DNA from: Rhodanobacter ginsengisoli
Lineage (GTDB): Bacteria; Pseudomonadota; Gammaproteobacteria; Xanthomonadales; Rhodanobacteraceae
DNA length: 64,000 bases
Assembly (NCBI RefSeq): GCF_042657065.1
Contig: NZ_JBHSNF010000002.1
Span: forward strand, 434,001-498,000
Reading direction: 5' to 3'
The notes under the pieces were generated by a model that had not been told where the DNA came from, made no database searches, and worked only from the letters and a program-made list of their open reading frames with translations. Made by a program: the position numbers and the translations under genes. Positions 56,464-64,000 of this stretch are shown here, in pieces. The first letter of the stretch is position 1. Every line of letters begins with the position of its first letter.

Positions 56464-57252
56464 TCACGACGAAGCGGGATGGCGGCCGGTGTCGCGGCTG
56501 GCCACATGGGACGCCGCGCAATGGAGCAGGGCCGAGTGCGCGAGCCAGGCCTGGTCGGGGTAGTAGGAAAACACGAACTGCCCGTTCTTCATCACGTCGA
56601 TGATCGGCTTGGCCACTGCCTTGCGCAGCGCCGGGCAGCCCCAGCTGCGGCCCAGCCGCCCCATCTGCCGACCGCTGGCCTCGTTCACGTACGCCGCGCC
56701 GTGCATCACGATCGCGCGCGCCATGGCGGCATCATTGATCCCGTGCTCCAGTCCATCCATGCGCAACGAATAACCGTTGTGGCCGGTGTAGGTCGACCCG
56801 GTGACGAACAGGCCCAGACTGGAAGCATGGCTGCCATCGGCATTGGAAAAATGCGTGGGCACGTTGCCGCCGGAACCCTGGCCATGCGCCACCAGCTCCT
56901 TGTACAGGAGTTTCCTGCTGGCCAGATCGAACACCCACAGGCGCGGCTGCAGCGACGAGCGGCTGTAGTCGATCACGGCCAGCCGTTTCGCCGTTCGACC
57001 CACGCCCTCGGCCTGCGCGCACCGCACGGCATCGAGCGCCAGATCCAGAACTTCGGGGTCGGCAGCCGGCGCCAGCCGGGCCAGTCGTTGCGGTGGCGGC
57101 AAGCCTGGCGCCGGGGATATCGCCTGCTGCGGAACCGCAACGGACGATGGTCGGCCCGGGCGGGCGCCCGAAGCCGCTGCCTCGAAAGCCAGGCTGAAGC
57201 TGGAAACGGCAAGGGCCAACGCCAGCGCGAGCGTTAGAGGTCTGTAAGGCAT
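56464..57252 (-). CDS. murein L,D-transpeptidase-fold family protein (YkuD_2)
   Basis: A 262-residue exported protein with a signal segment (LTLALALALAVSSFSLAFEAAA) and the YkuD_2 domain: VIDYSRSSLQPRLWVFDL, VAHGQGSGGNVPTHFSN, TGHNGYSLRMDGLEHG, and the catalytic LGRSWGCPAL with the nucleophile cysteine. The middle MHGAAYVNEASGR matches the conserved His. The family's reaction is not well defined; it is related to L,D-transpeptidases. A leftward gene, followed closely by the M23 gene. Confidence 0.9.
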   Translation of the reverse strand: MPYRPLTLALALALAVSSFSLAFEAAASGARPGRPSSVAVPQQAISPAPGLPPPQRLARLAPAADPEVLDLALDAVRCAQAEGVGRTAKRLAVIDYSRSSLQPRLWVFDLASRKLLYKELVAHGQGSGGNVPTHFSNADGSHASSLGLFVTGSTYTGHNGYSLRMDGLEHGINDAAMARAIVMHGAAYVNEASGRQMGRLGRSWGCPALRKAVAKPIIDVMKNGQFVFSYYPDQAWLAHSALLHCAASHVASRDTGRHPASS

Positions 57253-57321
57253 TGGCCGAGTCTAGCGGGAAAAGCTGAACGGAATGTTGATGTTCATCCC
57301 GTACAGCCCCCGGCACACTCG

Positions 57322-58083
57322 TCACTGCCCCTCGAAACGTCCGTACGGATTGATCGAGGTCGCATGCCACCACTGCTTTTCCGGTCCGAGCAACTCGACC
57401 TCGAAATGCAGGTGGGGCGCGTTGGCGCTGGCGTCGCCGGTACTGCCGACGAACCCGATCGGATCGCCCCGGTGCAGCAGCTGGCCCTCGACGAGACCGG
57501 GGGCATAACTGTCCAGGTGAGCGTAGTAGTAGATGACCTCGTTCTGCGGATCGAACTCGTACACGGTCAGCCCACCCGGTTTGCTGGTGAACAGCTTGAC
57601 CACGTGACCGTCGTTCGCCGCCACCACCGGGGTGCCGCGCGCCGCCATGATGTCGATCGCATCATGGGTGCGGCCCACTCCCCTCGCCTGGCTGAACGTA
57701 TCCACCAGGTCCCCGGGCCGGACCCCGACCACCGGGATCCGCAGCCCATCCACCGCGGAGGGCGGTGGACCGGCGAGATCTGCCGGCACCGCCGAGGACG
57801 GCTCAGTGGAGTTCGGCGCAGATGCCGCCTCGGCCGGGGTGCTCACCGGCATCGGAACGACCAGTCGTTCAACCGACGCGGAGGGCGCTGGCAGAACCGC
57901 CACCTTTCCCACCGACAGCGCCGGTGGCAACCGTACCGGAGTCGCCACCATCACGGCATCCGCGGCGCGGACCGGGCCACCGTCGACCAGCAGCGACGCC
58001 GACCACCTGGGCGACAGGTAGACCATGGCCGCTGCACCGCAGGCCATGCCCAGCAGGAAGATCAACAGTATTCGCATGCTCAT
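57322..58083 (-). CDS. M23 family metallopeptidase
   Basis: A 253-residue membrane-anchored endopeptidase. One N-terminal helix (ILLIFLLGMACGAAAMVYL), a Pro/Ala/Ser-rich linker to about residue 130, and an M23 domain with intact zinc ligands: THDAIDIMAARGTPV and PHLHFEVELLG. Unlike NlpD in this window it should be an active peptidoglycan endopeptidase. Its start overlaps the stop of the L,D-transpeptidase gene (ATGAGCATG), with an alternative start two codons later. Confidence 0.92.
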   Translation of the reverse strand: MSMRILLIFLLGMACGAAAMVYLSPRWSASLLVDGGPVRAADAVMVATPVRLPPALSVGKVAVLPAPSASVERLVVPMPVSTPAEAASAPNSTEPSSAVPADLAGPPPSAVDGLRIPVVGVRPGDLVDTFSQARGVGRTHDAIDIMAARGTPVVAANDGHVVKLFTSKPGGLTVYEFDPQNEVIYYYAHLDSYAPGLVEGQLLHRGDPIGFVGSTGDASANAPHLHFEVELLGPEKQWWHATSINPYGRFEGQ

Positions 58084-59072
58084 TCCTGCAGCGTGGCGAT
58101 CATGCCGGGCTTCACCACCTCCGACACCGCCCGCGCACTCCAGTTGGTCATGCGGATGCAGCCATGCGACTGGGTCTTGCCGATCTTCGACGGCTCCGGC
58201 GTGCCATGGATGCCGTAGTGCTCCTTGGACAGATCGATCCACACCACGCCGACCGGGTTGTTCGGGCCTGCGGGGAGCGTGGCCTTGGCGTCGGCGGCCT
58301 TCGCATCCCAGAACAGCTTCGGGTTGTAATGGAAGGTGGGGTGCCTGGCCACTCCCTTGATCTTCCAGTCACCGAGCGGCAACGGATCGTGCGCGCTGCC
58401 ACTGGACGCCGGATACTGCGCCACCACCTTGCCGGCGGCGTCGAGCAGCGACACCGTGTCGTCGGATTTGTCGACGACCAGCTTGGCCACCGCCGGCATC
58501 GGCAGGCTGGCCTCCACGCCGGGAACCAGCAGTTGTTCGCCGGCCAGGCCAAAATCCTTGCCTGGGTTGAGCTGCTTGAGCAGGGCCGGGCTGGCGTGGA
58601 ACTTCTCGCCCAGGGACTCCAATGGCGAGACATAGCCCAACGTGTCCAGTTTCGCCCGCGCCGGCACGCCCGCGGGCAACGGCCGGAACGGCCCGGCCAC
58701 GTCCTCGGCCGTGAGCGTCACCGCGACCAGGACCGGTGCGCTGTCGCTGTCGAGCGCTACCCACGTCGCCGCATCCACATTGCCATTGACCTCCAGGCCA
58801 CGGCTGGCCTGAAAGCCGGCGATCGCCTGATGCATGTTCGAGCCGTAGGCCGCGTCGATCTCGCCCGGCGAAAAGCGCGCACGCTCCAGCAGGATCTGTG
58901 CGCGCAGCGTGGCCGCGCCCTTGTCACCGGCTTTCACCGGCGAGAGCAGCGCGGCATCGTTGACGCTGTCGGCGGTCAATCCGACCGGCGCGGGGCTCGG
59001 CGTGGCGGCTTGCGCCGCGCTTCCCGCCAGCGCGGCGGCGAGCATCAAGGTCATGGCGTTCTTACTTTTCAC
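58080..59072 (-). CDS. L,D-transpeptidase (YkuD) with peptidoglycan-binding region
   Basis: A 330-residue exported enzyme. The start is a GTG with GGGAG eight bases upstream, giving a signal peptide ending SAAQA. Residues about 50-90 resemble a peptidoglycan-binding domain (QILLERARFSPGEIDAAYGS, IAGFQASRGLEVNG). The YkuD domain spans about 200-330 with HGTPEPSKIGKTQSHGCIRM, including the catalytic cysteine. It makes 3-3 crosslinks or attaches proteins in its family. It is coupled to the downstream M23 gene. Confidence 0.93.
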   Translation of the reverse strand: MKSKNAMTLMLAAALAGSAAQAATPSPAPVGLTADSVNDAALLSPVKAGDKGAATLRAQILLERARFSPGEIDAAYGSNMHQAIAGFQASRGLEVNGNVDAATWVALDSDSAPVLVAVTLTAEDVAGPFRPLPAGVPARAKLDTLGYVSPLESLGEKFHASPALLKQLNPGKDFGLAGEQLLVPGVEASLPMPAVAKLVVDKSDDTVSLLDAAGKVVAQYPASSGSAHDPLPLGDWKIKGVARHPTFHYNPKLFWDAKAADAKATLPAGPNNPVGVVWIDLSKEHYGIHGTPEPSKIGKTQSHGCIRMTNWSARAVSEVVKPGMIATLQE

Positions 59073-59201
59073 GTTGCTGTCTCCCTCAGGGAGATCGAGC
59101 ATGCACGGGGCCTTGTGAAGAAGCCCATGCGCGAACCCCACGCGAGGTGGCGGACCGGTTCCCGCCGGCCGGAATGCATGTTCCGGGCGATACTGCGCGA
59201 C

Positions 59202-60494
59202 ATGGACAAGACAGACGATCGCAAGCTGGGGCTGTGGCCGGTCGTGGCCATCGGCGTGGGTGGCATGGTCGGCGGTGGCATTTTCGCGGTGCTGGGACTG
59301 GCGGTGCAGATGGCGCATGGCGGCACGCCGCTGGCCTTTGCACTGGCCGGCGCCGTGGCGCTGCTGACCGCGTATGCCTACGCCAAACTTTCCGTGGCCT
59401 GGCCCAGCCGCGGCGGCACCGTCACCTTTCTCGACCGCAGCTTCGGTGCCGGCATGTTCACCGGCAGCATGAACGTGCTGCTGTGGCTGAGTTACGTGGT
59501 GATGCTCTCGCTGTACGCGCTGGCCTTCGGCAGCTACGCCGCCACGTTCCTGCCGCAGGCGTGGCAGGCGGTCGGAAAGCACGTGTTGCTCAGCCTCGGC
59601 GTGATCGTGCTTACCGGGCTGAACCTGCTCAGCGTCAAGTCGATCGGCAAGGCCGAGAGCTGGATCGTGGGACTGAAGGTGGCGATCCTGCTGCTGTTCG
59701 TCGGCGCCGGCATTGTCGGCATCCACGCCGGCCGGGTCGCGCCGGGTTCATGGTCGCCACCGCTGTAACTGGCGGCGGGCGGCATGATCATCTTCCTGGC
59801 CTACGAGGGTTTCGAGCTGATCGCCAACACCGCCCCGGACGTGCGCGACGCGGCGCGCACCCTGCCCCGGGCTTACTACATCGCGGTCGGATTCGTGATC
59901 GCGCTGTACGTGATGGTCTCGCTGGTCACGGTCGGCAACCTGCCGGTAGACACCATCGTCGCCGCCAGGGATTACGCCCTGGCCGAGGCGGCCCGGCCCT
60001 TTCTCGGCCAGGCCGGGTTCGTGCTGATCGCGGTCGCCGCGATGCTGTCCACCGCCTCGGCGATCAATGCGACGCTGTATGGCGCGGCGCGGCTGAGCTA
60101 TTGCATCGCCGTCGATGGCGAGCTGCCAGCCATGCTGGAACACAAGGTATGGAATCGACCGGTGGCAGGGCTGCTGATCACCGCCGCGCTCACCTTGCTG
60201 ACGGCCAACGCCTTCGATCTGACCAGCGTCGCCACGCTGGGCAGTGGCGGCTTCCTGCTGATCTTTGCCGCCGTGAACGTGGCCAATGCGCGGCAGGCGG
60301 AGACGACCCGAAGCCATGCCTGGCTTTCGCTCCTGGGCGCGCTCGCCTGCCTGACAGCACTGGCTGCGCTGTGCTGGCAGACGGCGCGCACCGAACCGGC
60401 AAAGTTGTGGGTGCTGGCCGCCATGATCGGTCTGGCGATCCTGATCGAGGGTACCTACCGGCTGTCGGGAAAAAGAGTATCCAGACCGGACTGA
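59202..60494 (+). pseudogene. APC-family amino-acid transporter split by an in-frame stop
   Basis: One reading frame of 431 codons, interrupted by a single TAA at 59766-59768 (codon 189). Residues 1-188 (GLWPVVAIGVGGMVGGGIFAVLGL through GRVAPGSWSPPL) are the first part of an APC permease; after the stop the same frame resumes LAAGGMIIFLAYEGFELIANTAPDVRDA and continues to the normal C-terminus. The join is seamless, so one base change (for instance CAA to TAA) explains the split. Reinitiation at the ATG at 59784 could make the second part alone. A sequencing error is possible. The first ATG could also be at 59178. Confidence 0.85.
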
Positions 60495-60569
60495 TCGGCC
60501 AGTCCGGTCACGAGCCCGATGCCCGACCCCTCCGGCCTGCCTCTTCGATGGAATCCCCAGCCGTTCCGC

Positions 60570-61322
60570 TCAGGCGATCTCTACCCGCTGAGCGGGTTGC
60601 CACGCGTGTTCAGGGTAGTAACGCCGCATCATGCGCGCCACGTACGCCACCAGGTTCCGGTGCGCTTCCGCCGCGCGACGCAGCGGCGTGTCGAAGAACG
60701 GTGTCATCACGCTGGCCAGTACGCCGAACGCGGTGGCGTCGACGCCGCTGACGGCCTCACGCAGCAGATGAGACTTGTCGCCAAGCATCAGTGCGAGTGC
60801 ATCGATCGAGCGCTCGCCCAGCTCGGCGATCCGCCCGGGCGGGTGCCGACCCAATCCCTGCGCATGCAGCTCGCTCGCCTTGCGTGCCTGCATCTCCTGG
60901 CGCATCCGCGCACGCTCGGCTTCCGGTGCCGCGTCGGCGAAATGCGCCGGCCCCCGCTCGAAATTCTCCGGGTCGATCCAGCGAAACCAGACCATCGCGA
61001 AATAGAGGTGATCCTCGAGCAGACGTTCGATCGTCCAGGCCTCCGCCCGTTCGCGCAGGTTCAGGCCCTCGTCCAGATCCATCGCGTACCTGCGCTCGAT
61101 GTGCGCGCGTATGAACGTGGAATCGGTCACCACCTCGCCGTGGTCGTCGATATAGGGGAGCTTGCCATTCGGTGCCTGCGGCGGAATGGCAGAAGCCCGC
61201 TCGTATGCCAGACCGGCCATCTTCAGCTGCACTTCGGTCTTGATCACGAACGGGCTGGTATCGGGCAGCCCGAAGCCGGGCCGGGTGGCAAACAAGGTGA
61301 TACCCGATGACGACATGCTCAT
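60570..61322 (-). CDS. glutathione S-transferase family protein
   Basis: A 250-residue GST-fold protein resembling the Faxc/metaxin-like group. The thioredoxin-like N-terminal domain has ITLFATRPGFGLPDTSPFVIKTEVQLKMAGL and KLPYIDDHGEVVTDSTFIRAHIE (the cis-proline and Glu/Asp-Ser motif). The helical C-terminal domain has YFAMVWFRWIDPENF and a GGDKSHL-like region at MLGDKSHLLREAVSGVDATAFGVLA, which is the N-capping segment of GSTs. Its substrate is unknown. Start MSMSSSG at 61322 is preferred to the upstream extension. Confidence 0.87.
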   Translation of the reverse strand: MSMSSSGITLFATRPGFGLPDTSPFVIKTEVQLKMAGLAYERASAIPPQAPNGKLPYIDDHGEVVTDSTFIRAHIERRYAMDLDEGLNLRERAEAWTIERLLEDHLYFAMVWFRWIDPENFERGPAHFADAAPEAERARMRQEMQARKASELHAQGLGRHPPGRIAELGERSIDALALMLGDKSHLLREAVSGVDATAFGVLASVMTPFFDTPLRRAAEAHRNLVAYVARMMRRYYPEHAWQPAQRVEIA

Positions 61323-61517
61323 GTCCCTGCGACGGAAAGTGCCTGCAGCATGGCGCCTCGCTGCTGACAGCGTCGTGTCAGCAGGCGTGGCGGAGCACGG
61401 GACGTACGTCATCTCCCATGCACACGTGCGAGGCACCCTGTCCGGGCAAGCGCGCCGCGGTCGATCGCGCGACCGCGGCTCCGGCCTTCCTTCAATACGG
61501 ACTGGCTGGCATTCGCT

Positions 61518-64000
61518 TCAGCCGCCCAGCGGGCTGCCCGGCGGTGCCGCCGGTGGCGGCGCCAGTGGCTTGTCGCTGGCCGGTCGTCGCTCGAAACGTG
61601 CGATCGCGCTGGCCAGTGCAAACCGCTGTGCCTGCGCGGCGGTATCGCCGCCCTTGCCGCTGGCGGCGCGGCGTTGCAGCTGATCCAGCTTCAGCATGGC
61701 CACCGCACGCACGGCGGGCATGCCGGCGCCGTCGGCCAGGTCCATCAGATGCTGCACCAGCAGGGTCTGTTCGGCGTGCAGGATTTCCGTCTGGTAGCCA
61801 TCCGAAGCACTACCGTCGAAGGTCGCGACGATCAGCTTGTCGATCACCTCACCGAGATCGGGCAGGGTCGGATCGGCGGCGTGCTGCTCGACCAGCCGCG
61901 CGTCGCGCTCGGGCTGCAGCAGGTTGGTCAGGGTCAGGTCGGCGGCGGTGACCGGCGGCGTCAACGGATCGAAGGTCAACCCGGTATAGCGGGCGAACAG
62001 CTCGCGATTGAGCGGATAGCCGGGCGGGCGCGGCGGGATGCTGGCAAGCAATGGTGCCGGCAGCGCCAGCGCCGCGGGCGACAGCGTCTGCAGCAGCGCG
62101 TCCAGCGCATCGCGCTGTTCGGCCGCCGGTACCGGCGTGGTCGGCCGCTGGCCGTCGCCACGCAATGCATAGTCGTAGCGCAGGCCGCCGAGTACCTTGG
62201 CGGTGGCGTCCAGCTGGTAGCGATGGAACAGGTACACCGGCACCAGCGCGTCCTCGAGGGTAGCCAGCGGCGTGCCACGACGCACCGCATTCACGCCGAA
62301 ATGCTGCAGCGCCGCCGCCCGTGCCTTCATCACCGAGCGCAGCTCGGCGGCCATGTCGACGCCGTTGTCCCACAGGTTGACCTCGGGCTCGGCGGCGCCG
62401 GCGGGTCGTGCGTCCTGGTCGGTGAGAAAGGTCAGGCCGTGGCCGCGGGCATCGCCGAGAATCCGGTCGAGTGCCGCCGGCACGTCCGTACCGGGCGCAA
62501 AGTCCTGATAGCCATAGTCGATCGACACCTTGTCCCAGTCGCCGATGCCCGTCGCGTAGGCATCGGACAGGTCGATCTCGCCGCTCGGCGTGAGATTGAC
62601 CAGCGGTGCCGGGTAGTCCATCACCGAGGCACGCTTCTGGCTGCTGGCGATGTAGTTGTGCGCCAGCCCCAGCGTGTGGCCCAGTTCGTGCGCCGCCAGC
62701 TGCGACAGCCGCGCCATCACGAAGCGCTGCATCGCATCCGGCACTTGGCCGGGCTTGGCATAGGGCGAAAGCAGGCCCTCGGCCAGCAGGTAGTCGTAGC
62801 GCGCGCGCAGCGAGCCCAGCGTGATGTTGGCCTTGATGATCTCGCCGGTACGCGGATCCACGATCGCGGCGCCGTAACTCCAGCCGCGGGTGGCGCGATG
62901 CACCCACTGGATCACGTTGTAGCGCACGTCCATCGGATCGACCCCTTCGGGCAGCAGCTCGACCCGGAACGCATCGCGGTAGCCGGCGGCAGTGAATGCC
63001 TGGTTCCACCACCGCGCGCCGGACAGCAGCGCCTCGCGGATCGGCTCCGGTGCACCACGATCCAGGTAATAGACGATCGGCTTGACCGGATCGCTGAGCA
63101 CCACCGCCGGATCTTTCTTCTGCAGGCGCTGGCGAATGATGAAGTGCTTCACCAGCGGCGCACCCAGCGGTGCCGCCTCGTCGGTATAGGCGATCTCGAA
63201 ATAGCCGTCGCCCGGCACGCTGACCCGTGGCGTCGTGTAGCCCGGCGGCGGCAGGGCCACGAAGGAGTAGCGTTCGTTGAGGGTGATCGCGTCGGGCGTC
63301 GGCGTCACATCCTGCACGTACTGACCGGGCTCGCTGCCGGGATCGTTGCCGGTATCGTGGACCAGGGTGACCGTGGTCTCCATTTCGGTGTTGCGTGGAA
63401 AGGCCTTGGTCCCCGGCAGATACACCGCGCTGCGTGCGGCATCGAGCTTGAACTTGCCCTGCTTGGCCTTGGCCAGCGCGGCGATCGCGCCGTGGCCGTC
63501 ACGCACCACGAAATCGGTGGCATCCACCAGTACCCGGGGGCCCGTCACCGCGACAATCCCGAAGCCCCACAACACCGAGCGGGCGAAGGACTGGTTGACC
63601 GCTGCCTGCTCGTCCGGATTATCGCTGCCGGAACGGAAGGCCTGGTTCGGTTGCACCAGCAACAGCTTCGGCCCGACCCGATCGAAATGCACCAGCCTGG
63701 CCTCGGCCACCTGGCCGCGGTCGAGGCCCACGTCGTTGGAGCCCAGGCCACCGGTCAGCGTGGTGAAGTACAGCAACGACTGACCCGGCGTCGGCACTTC
63801 CAGATAGAGCTTGCCCTTGTCGGCATCCCAGTACAGCGGCAACAGCCCGTCGAAGCGCTGCATGCCCCGAGTGAATCCTGCGATGCTCTTGACGACCTTG
63901 TGCCTGGCGGCGTCGCTCCTGCTCGCCTCGACGGCATGCAGCGGCGTCGACAAGGCGGCGGCCAGCACCAGCAGGCACAGGCTCAGCGCCCGGGTAAATG
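61518..64000 (-). CDS. large exported zinc metalloprotease (DUF5117/DUF4953 type), N-terminus cut off
   Basis: At least 827 residues; the very N-terminus lies past the right edge. The visible start is a signal peptide (ALSLCLLVLAAALSTPLHA), then a DUF5118/5117-like region (GMQRFDGLLPLYWDADKGKLYLEV, LLYFTTLTGGLGSNDVGLDRG) and a metallopeptidase domain with HELGHTLGLAHN, an extended zinc motif HExGHxxGxxH, followed by the Met-turn ASVMDYPAP. The protein is probably periplasmic or secreted. Neither a partner nor substrate is evident. Family members are common in this bacterial group. Confidence 0.9.
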   Translation of the reverse strand, partial: FTRALSLCLLVLAAALSTPLHAVEASRSDAARHKVVKSIAGFTRGMQRFDGLLPLYWDADKGKLYLEVPTPGQSLLYFTTLTGGLGSNDVGLDRGQVAEARLVHFDRVGPKLLLVQPNQAFRSGSDNPDEQAAVNQSFARSVLWGFGIVAVTGPRVLVDATDFVVRDGHGAIAALAKAKQGKFKLDAARSAVYLPGTKAFPRNTEMETTVTLVHDTGNDPGSEPGQYVQDVTPTPDAITLNERYSFVALPPPGYTTPRVSVPGDGYFEIAYTDEAAPLGAPLVKHFIIRQRLQKKDPAVVLSDPVKPIVYYLDRGAPEPIREALLSGARWWNQAFTAAGYRDAFRVELLPEGVDPMDVRYNVIQWVHRATRGWSYGAAIVDPRTGEIIKANITLGSLRARYDYLLAEGLLSPYAKPGQVPDAMQRFVMARLSQLAAHELGHTLGLAHNYIASSQKRASVMDYPAPLVNLTPSGEIDLSDAYATGIGDWDKVSIDYGYQDFAPGTDVPAALDRILGDARGHGLTFLTDQDARPAGAAEPEVNLWDNGVDMAAELRSVMKARAAALQHFGVNAVRRGTPLATLEDALVPVYLFHRYQLDATAKVLGGLRYDYALRGDGQRPTTPVPAAEQRDALDALLQTLSPAALALPAPLLASIPPRPPGYPLNRELFARYTGLTFDPLTPPVTAADLTLTNLLQPERDARLVEQHAADPTLPDLGEVIDKLIVATFDGSASDGYQTEILHAEQTLLVQHLMDLADGAGMPAVRAVAMLKLDQLQRRAASGKGGDTAAQAQRFALASAIARFERRPASDKPLAPPPAAPPGSPLGG

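Overview
This is GC-rich, densely coded chromosomal DNA. The clustering pyrG-kdsA-eno-ftsB-ispD-ispF with truD, surE-pcm-yqaA-nlpD, the Xanthomonas-type two-cysteine OhrR/Ohr pair, many c-di-GMP proteins and the protein sequences point to a gammaproteobacterium of the Lysobacterales (Xanthomonadales), probably Rhodanobacteraceae (Rhodanobacter/Dyella-like). This taxonomic call is inference from gene content. I saw no rRNA, tRNA, CRISPR array, insertion sequence or prophage.

Layout. 1-950: start of rlmE (leftward, cut by the window edge), with a YhbY RNA-binding protein and an Mth938-like protein to the right. 988-12889: a long, mostly leftward housekeeping block (pyrG, kdsA, eno, ftsB, ispD, ispF, mgtE, truD, then surE, pcm, yqaA, nlpD) with many 4-nt stop/start overlaps. 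A single rightward Smr gene interrupts it, and a 26-bp imperfect inverted repeat lies between ispD and ispF. 13034-18451: a large M24 aminopeptidase P, a PAS-GGDEF-EAL protein and a TenA/PqqC-like protein. 19070-29466: accessory metabolic and small genes (SDR-like proteins, a GNAT-nitrilase fusion, DUF1697, cupin, ThpR, DUF3014, an ABC-2 exporter, CsbD, lipocalin, SDR). 29970-35037: lipoprotein phospholipase D, DUF5329, a lipoprotein hydrolase, DUF4396 and the ohrR-ohr peroxide system.

35468-37979 holds a c-di-GMP pair in which the HD-GYP protein lacks the histidine of its HD dyad and the second protein has a ruined GGDEF but an apparently intact EAL. 38016-40273 is an OpuC-type osmolyte importer with the binding protein and permease fused. 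40780-42321 is a secreted GH18 chitinase-like enzyme with two CBM5/12-like modules. 44170-48185 is the conserved set of circularly permuted ATP-grasp, alpha-E, transglutaminase-like and Anbu protease genes. 49460-51750 is a translationally coupled YbdK-type carboxylate-amine ligase and an unrecognised protein with ATP-grasp-like motifs. The two peptide-ligase-like loci lie within 8 kb and are the best candidates here for poorly described biochemistry.

51853-64000: a GH31 glycosidase with an inserted jelly-roll-like segment, a CycA-like transporter, three cell-wall enzymes (two L,D-transpeptidase-fold proteins and an M23 peptidase), an APC transporter broken by one in-frame TAA, a GST-like protein and a large secreted zinc metalloprotease cut by the window end. 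All functional calls come from reading motifs and recalling families; no database search was run.
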